7,511 nucleotides of DNA from an uncultured Eubacterium sp. (lineage in GTDB: Bacteria; Bacillota_A; Clostridia; Lachnospirales; Lachnospiraceae), in the NCBI GenBank assembly GCA_948759685.1, contig CAQBGY010000148.1, forward strand, positions 1 to 7,511, read 5' to 3'. Below the pieces are notes generated by a model. The model was not told the DNA's origin, did not search any database, and was given only the letters and a program-made list of their open reading frames with translations. A program made the translations under genes and the position numbers. Position 1 is the first letter of the stretch. The number at the start of each line of letters is the position of its first letter. Below are positions 5,822 through 7,511 of this stretch, one piece after another.

Positions 5822-7375
5822 GTGAGTGATACTACTTGGATTATCGTATGTGTTGTGGTAGCGCTGGTAGTTGCTTTAATTTCTGCTTTTGTAGCAATAG
5901 CTTTCAGAAAAGGTATTGTTGAAAAGAAGATCGGCTCAGCAGAAGGAAAAGCTCGTGAAATTATTGACGATGCTATAAAGACTGCTGAAACGAAAAAGAA
6001 AGAAGCTCTTTTAGAAGCTAAAGAAGAAAATCTTAAGACAAAAAATGAGCTTGATAAAGAAATTAAAGAACGTAGAGCTGAAGTACAACGTTATGAGAAA
6101 CGTGTTCTTAACAAGGAAGAGGCAGTAGAGAAAAAGTCAGATTCTCTTGATAAGAAAGAGCATAGTCTGAAAGTCAGAGAAGAGGAATTGGCTCAGGCTA
6201 AAATTAAGGTAGATAACTTAAGTGAACAGCGCGTACAGGAACTTGAAAGAATCTCTGGATTAACCTCCGAACAGGCAAAAGAATATTTGTTAAAAACTGT
6301 TGAAGAAGAAATTAAAATTGAGACTGCGAAATTGGTAAAGGAATTAGAAAATCAGGCTAAAGAAGATGCTAATAAAAAAGCAAAAGAGTTAGTTGTGAAT
6401 GCAATTCAGAAATGTGCAACAGATCATGTTTCTGAAACAACAATTTCAGTAGTTTCATTGCCTAATGATGAAATGAAAGGTCGAATAATTGGTAGAGAGG
6501 GAAGAAATATTAGAACTCTTGAATCGCTTACAGGCGTTGATTTAATTATCGATGATACGCCGGAAGCTGTTGTTTTATCTGGATTTGATCCGATTAGGAG
6601 AGAGGTGGCACGTATTGCCCTTGAAAAACTGGTAGTTGATGGACGTATTCAGCCGACCAGAATTGAAGAAATGGTTCATAAGGCACAAAAAGAAGTTGAG
6701 ACCATGATTCAGGAAGAAGGCGAGTCTGCAACATTAGAAGTTGGTGTACATGGAATTCATCCTGAACTGATTAAGCTTTTAGGTAAGATGAAGTTTAGGA
6801 CAAGTTATGGACAAAATGCATTAAAACATTCTATTGAAGTAGCGCATTTGTCAGGACTGTTAGCAGCGGAACTAGGTTTAGATGTGAGAGTTGCCAAGAG
6901 AGCAGGTCTGTTACATGACATTGGTAAAGCTGTTGATCATGAAATGGAAGGAACGCATATACAGTTAGGTGTTGATTTATGTAGAAAGTACAAAGAATCA
7001 GCTACAGTTATTAATGCTGTTGAGGCACATCATGGTGATGTTGAGCCTCAAACTTTAATTGCATGTATTGTTCAGGCTTCTGATGCTATTTCAGCGGCAA
7101 GACCAGGTGCAAGACGTGAAACATTAGAAACATATACAAACAGATTAAAACAGTTAGAAGATATTACAAACTCATATGAGGGCGTTGATAAATCTTTTGC
7201 TATTCAGGCAGGTAGAGAGGTTCGAGTTATGGTTATTCCGGAAAAAGTTACTGATGCCGATATGGTATTGATGGCTAGAGAGATATCTAAGCAGATAGAA
7301 ACTGAATTAGAATATCCGGGTCAGATTAAAGTAAATATAGTAAGGGAATCAAGAGCCATAGATTACGCAAAATAA
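5822..7375 (+). CDS. rny: Ribonuclease Y (membrane-anchored endoribonuclease), GTG start
   Basis: RNase Y is the main endonuclease that starts mRNA decay in many Firmicutes, acting at the inner face of the membrane. The 517-residue product has the full family layout. A single N-terminal membrane helix is at about 6-28 ([20 protein letters not shown]). A long charged coiled coil rich in K, E, A and R spans about 30-190. The KH RNA-binding domain, with [12 protein letters not shown] at 220-231, follows. The HD phosphohydrolase domain has H336 in [12 protein letters not shown] and the metal-binding pair H365-D366 in [14 protein letters not shown], with HH at 403-404. The conserved C-terminal region ends in [10 protein letters not shown]. 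The GTG start follows a very strong AAGGAGG site and places the membrane helix correctly. It has its own promoter, and a long terminator follows, so it is probably a single-gene unit separate from recA-recX. No internal frameshift is visible. Confidence 0.97.
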   Translation: MSDTTWIIVCVVVALVVALISAFVAIAFRKGIVEKKIGSAEGKAREIIDDAIKTAETKKKEALLEAKEENLKTKNELDKEIKERRAEVQRYEKRVLNKEEAVEKKSDSLDKKEHSLKVREEELAQAKIKVDNLSEQRVQELERISGLTSEQAKEYLLKTVEEEIKIETAKLVKELENQAKEDANKKAKELVVNAIQKCATDHVSETTISVVSLPNDEMKGRIIGREGRNIRTLESLTGVDLIIDDTPEAVVLSGFDPIRREVARIALEKLVVDGRIQPTRIEEMVHKAQKEVETMIQEEGESATLEVGVHGIHPELIKLLGKMKFRTSYGQNALKHSIEVAHLSGLLAAELGLDVRVAKRAGLLHDIGKAVDHEMEGTHIQLGVDLCRKYKESATVINAVEAHHGDVEPQTLIACIVQASDAISAARPGARRETLETYTNRLKQLEDITNSYEGVDKSFAIQAGREVRVMVIPEKVTDADMVLMAREISKQIETELEYPGQIKVNIVRESRAIDYAK

Positions 7376-7405
7376 ATCTACGACATATAATAAGCAATGC
7401 ATAAT

Positions 7406-7465
7406 AAAGAGACGTGACAATAAAAATTAGTTTACTAAATTTTGTTGTTAGGTCTCTTTTATTAT
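7406..7465 (+). terminator. Long hairpin terminator after rny
   Basis: AAAGAGAC (7406-7413) pairs perfectly with GTCTCTTT (7452-7459). Inside it, 7417-7430 pairs with 7435-7448 with only one mismatch and one wobble, closing on a small loop, so nearly the whole 54 bases fold as one long stem. A T-rich tract (TTTTATTAT) follows. It begins about 30 bases after the rny stop codon. Confidence 0.82.
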
Positions 7466-7511
7466 GGGTCGTGACCCTGTTGAGCTCGGAAACGAGCGAA
7501 ATATCAACCAC
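7466..7511. other. Structured non-coding element cut by the window edge
   Basis: Two compact stems follow the rny terminator: GGGTC/GACCC (7466-7477, which can instead form a four-pair stem with loop CGTG) and GCTCG-GAAA-CGAGC (7483-7496, with a GAAA tetraloop), itself enclosed by GTTGA (7478-7482 region) and TCAAC (about 7503-7507). GC content rises sharply here. I do not recognise the element. It could be the start of a leader RNA, riboswitch or small RNA belonging to the next gene, which lies outside the window. Confidence 0.45.

Noticed and set aside
7431..7465. Promoter for the element after rny
   Set aside because: TATTAT at 7460-7465 has no TTGACA-like box at a workable distance; the A+T-rich bases upstream belong to the terminator stem.
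7475..7500. Hammerhead ribozyme core
   Set aside because: CUGUUGA-stem-GAAA resembles CUGANGA-stem-GAAA, but the conserved A6 is U, and the upstream GGGUC does not give a stem III partner for the bases after GAAA. An open stem I form would need sequence outside the window.
7466..7511. ZTP (pfl) riboswitch
   Set aside because: GGGUCGUGAC matches the usual 5' end, but the following bases lack the conserved CUGGCG-like segment and no GCGACCC partner strand or CGCCUGGGC pseudoknot strand is present before the window ends. Kept only as something to test with more sequence.
1..7511. Mobile element, CRISPR array, defence system, tRNA or rRNA gene
   Set aside because: No transposase, integrase, spaced direct repeats, cloverleaf or rRNA-like sequence was seen; all long genes are recognised housekeeping families.

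Overview
The window looks like a core-chromosome segment from a low-GC Gram-positive anaerobe of the class Clostridia, most likely family Lachnospiraceae. This rests on A+T-rich sequence and codon use, strong AGGAGG-type ribosome binding sites, the gene order gmk-rpoZ-rimO-pgsA-...-recA-recX-rny, RNase Y as an RNA-decay enzyme, and a Gram-positive type LexA box (CGAAC-N4-GTTCG) in front of recA. The family assignment is inferred from gene content and sequence style, not from a database search.

Layout: every real gene is on the + strand. Region 1 (1-510) holds the 3' end of guanylate kinase (gmk), overlapping by one base the gene for RNA polymerase omega subunit (rpoZ), with a small terminator-like hairpin that begins inside the rpoZ stop codon. 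Region 2 (531-3731) is a tight run of rimO (ribosomal protein S12 methylthiotransferase, TTG start), pgsA (phosphatidylglycerophosphate synthase) and a PLP-dependent aspartate-aminotransferase-like gene. Region 3 (3732-4031) is a 300-base non-coding block with a strong terminator, a second long palindrome, a GC-rich island of competing hairpins, two candidate promoters and a LexA/SOS box. Region 4 (4032-5670) is recA and recX, one base apart. Region 5 (5671-7375) has a consensus promoter and the membrane-anchored RNase Y gene (rny). Region 6 (7376-7511) is a long terminator, then the start of a structured, truncated element at the window edge.

Functionally the segment mixes unrelated housekeeping roles: nucleotide metabolism (Gmk), transcription (omega), ribosome modification (RimO), phospholipid synthesis (PgsA), amino-acid metabolism (aminotransferase), DNA repair and SOS control (RecA with its modulator RecX) and RNA turnover (RNase Y). 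The clearest regulatory logic is at recA, where SOS control by LexA sits just downstream of one candidate promoter and in the path of a second.

I see no mobile element, CRISPR array, tRNA or rRNA gene, phage gene or new multi-gene system. The items most worth a second look are non-coding: the 300-base block before recA, a terminator-like hairpin inside recX, a hairpin over the rny ribosome binding site, and the unidentified structured sequence after the rny terminator.
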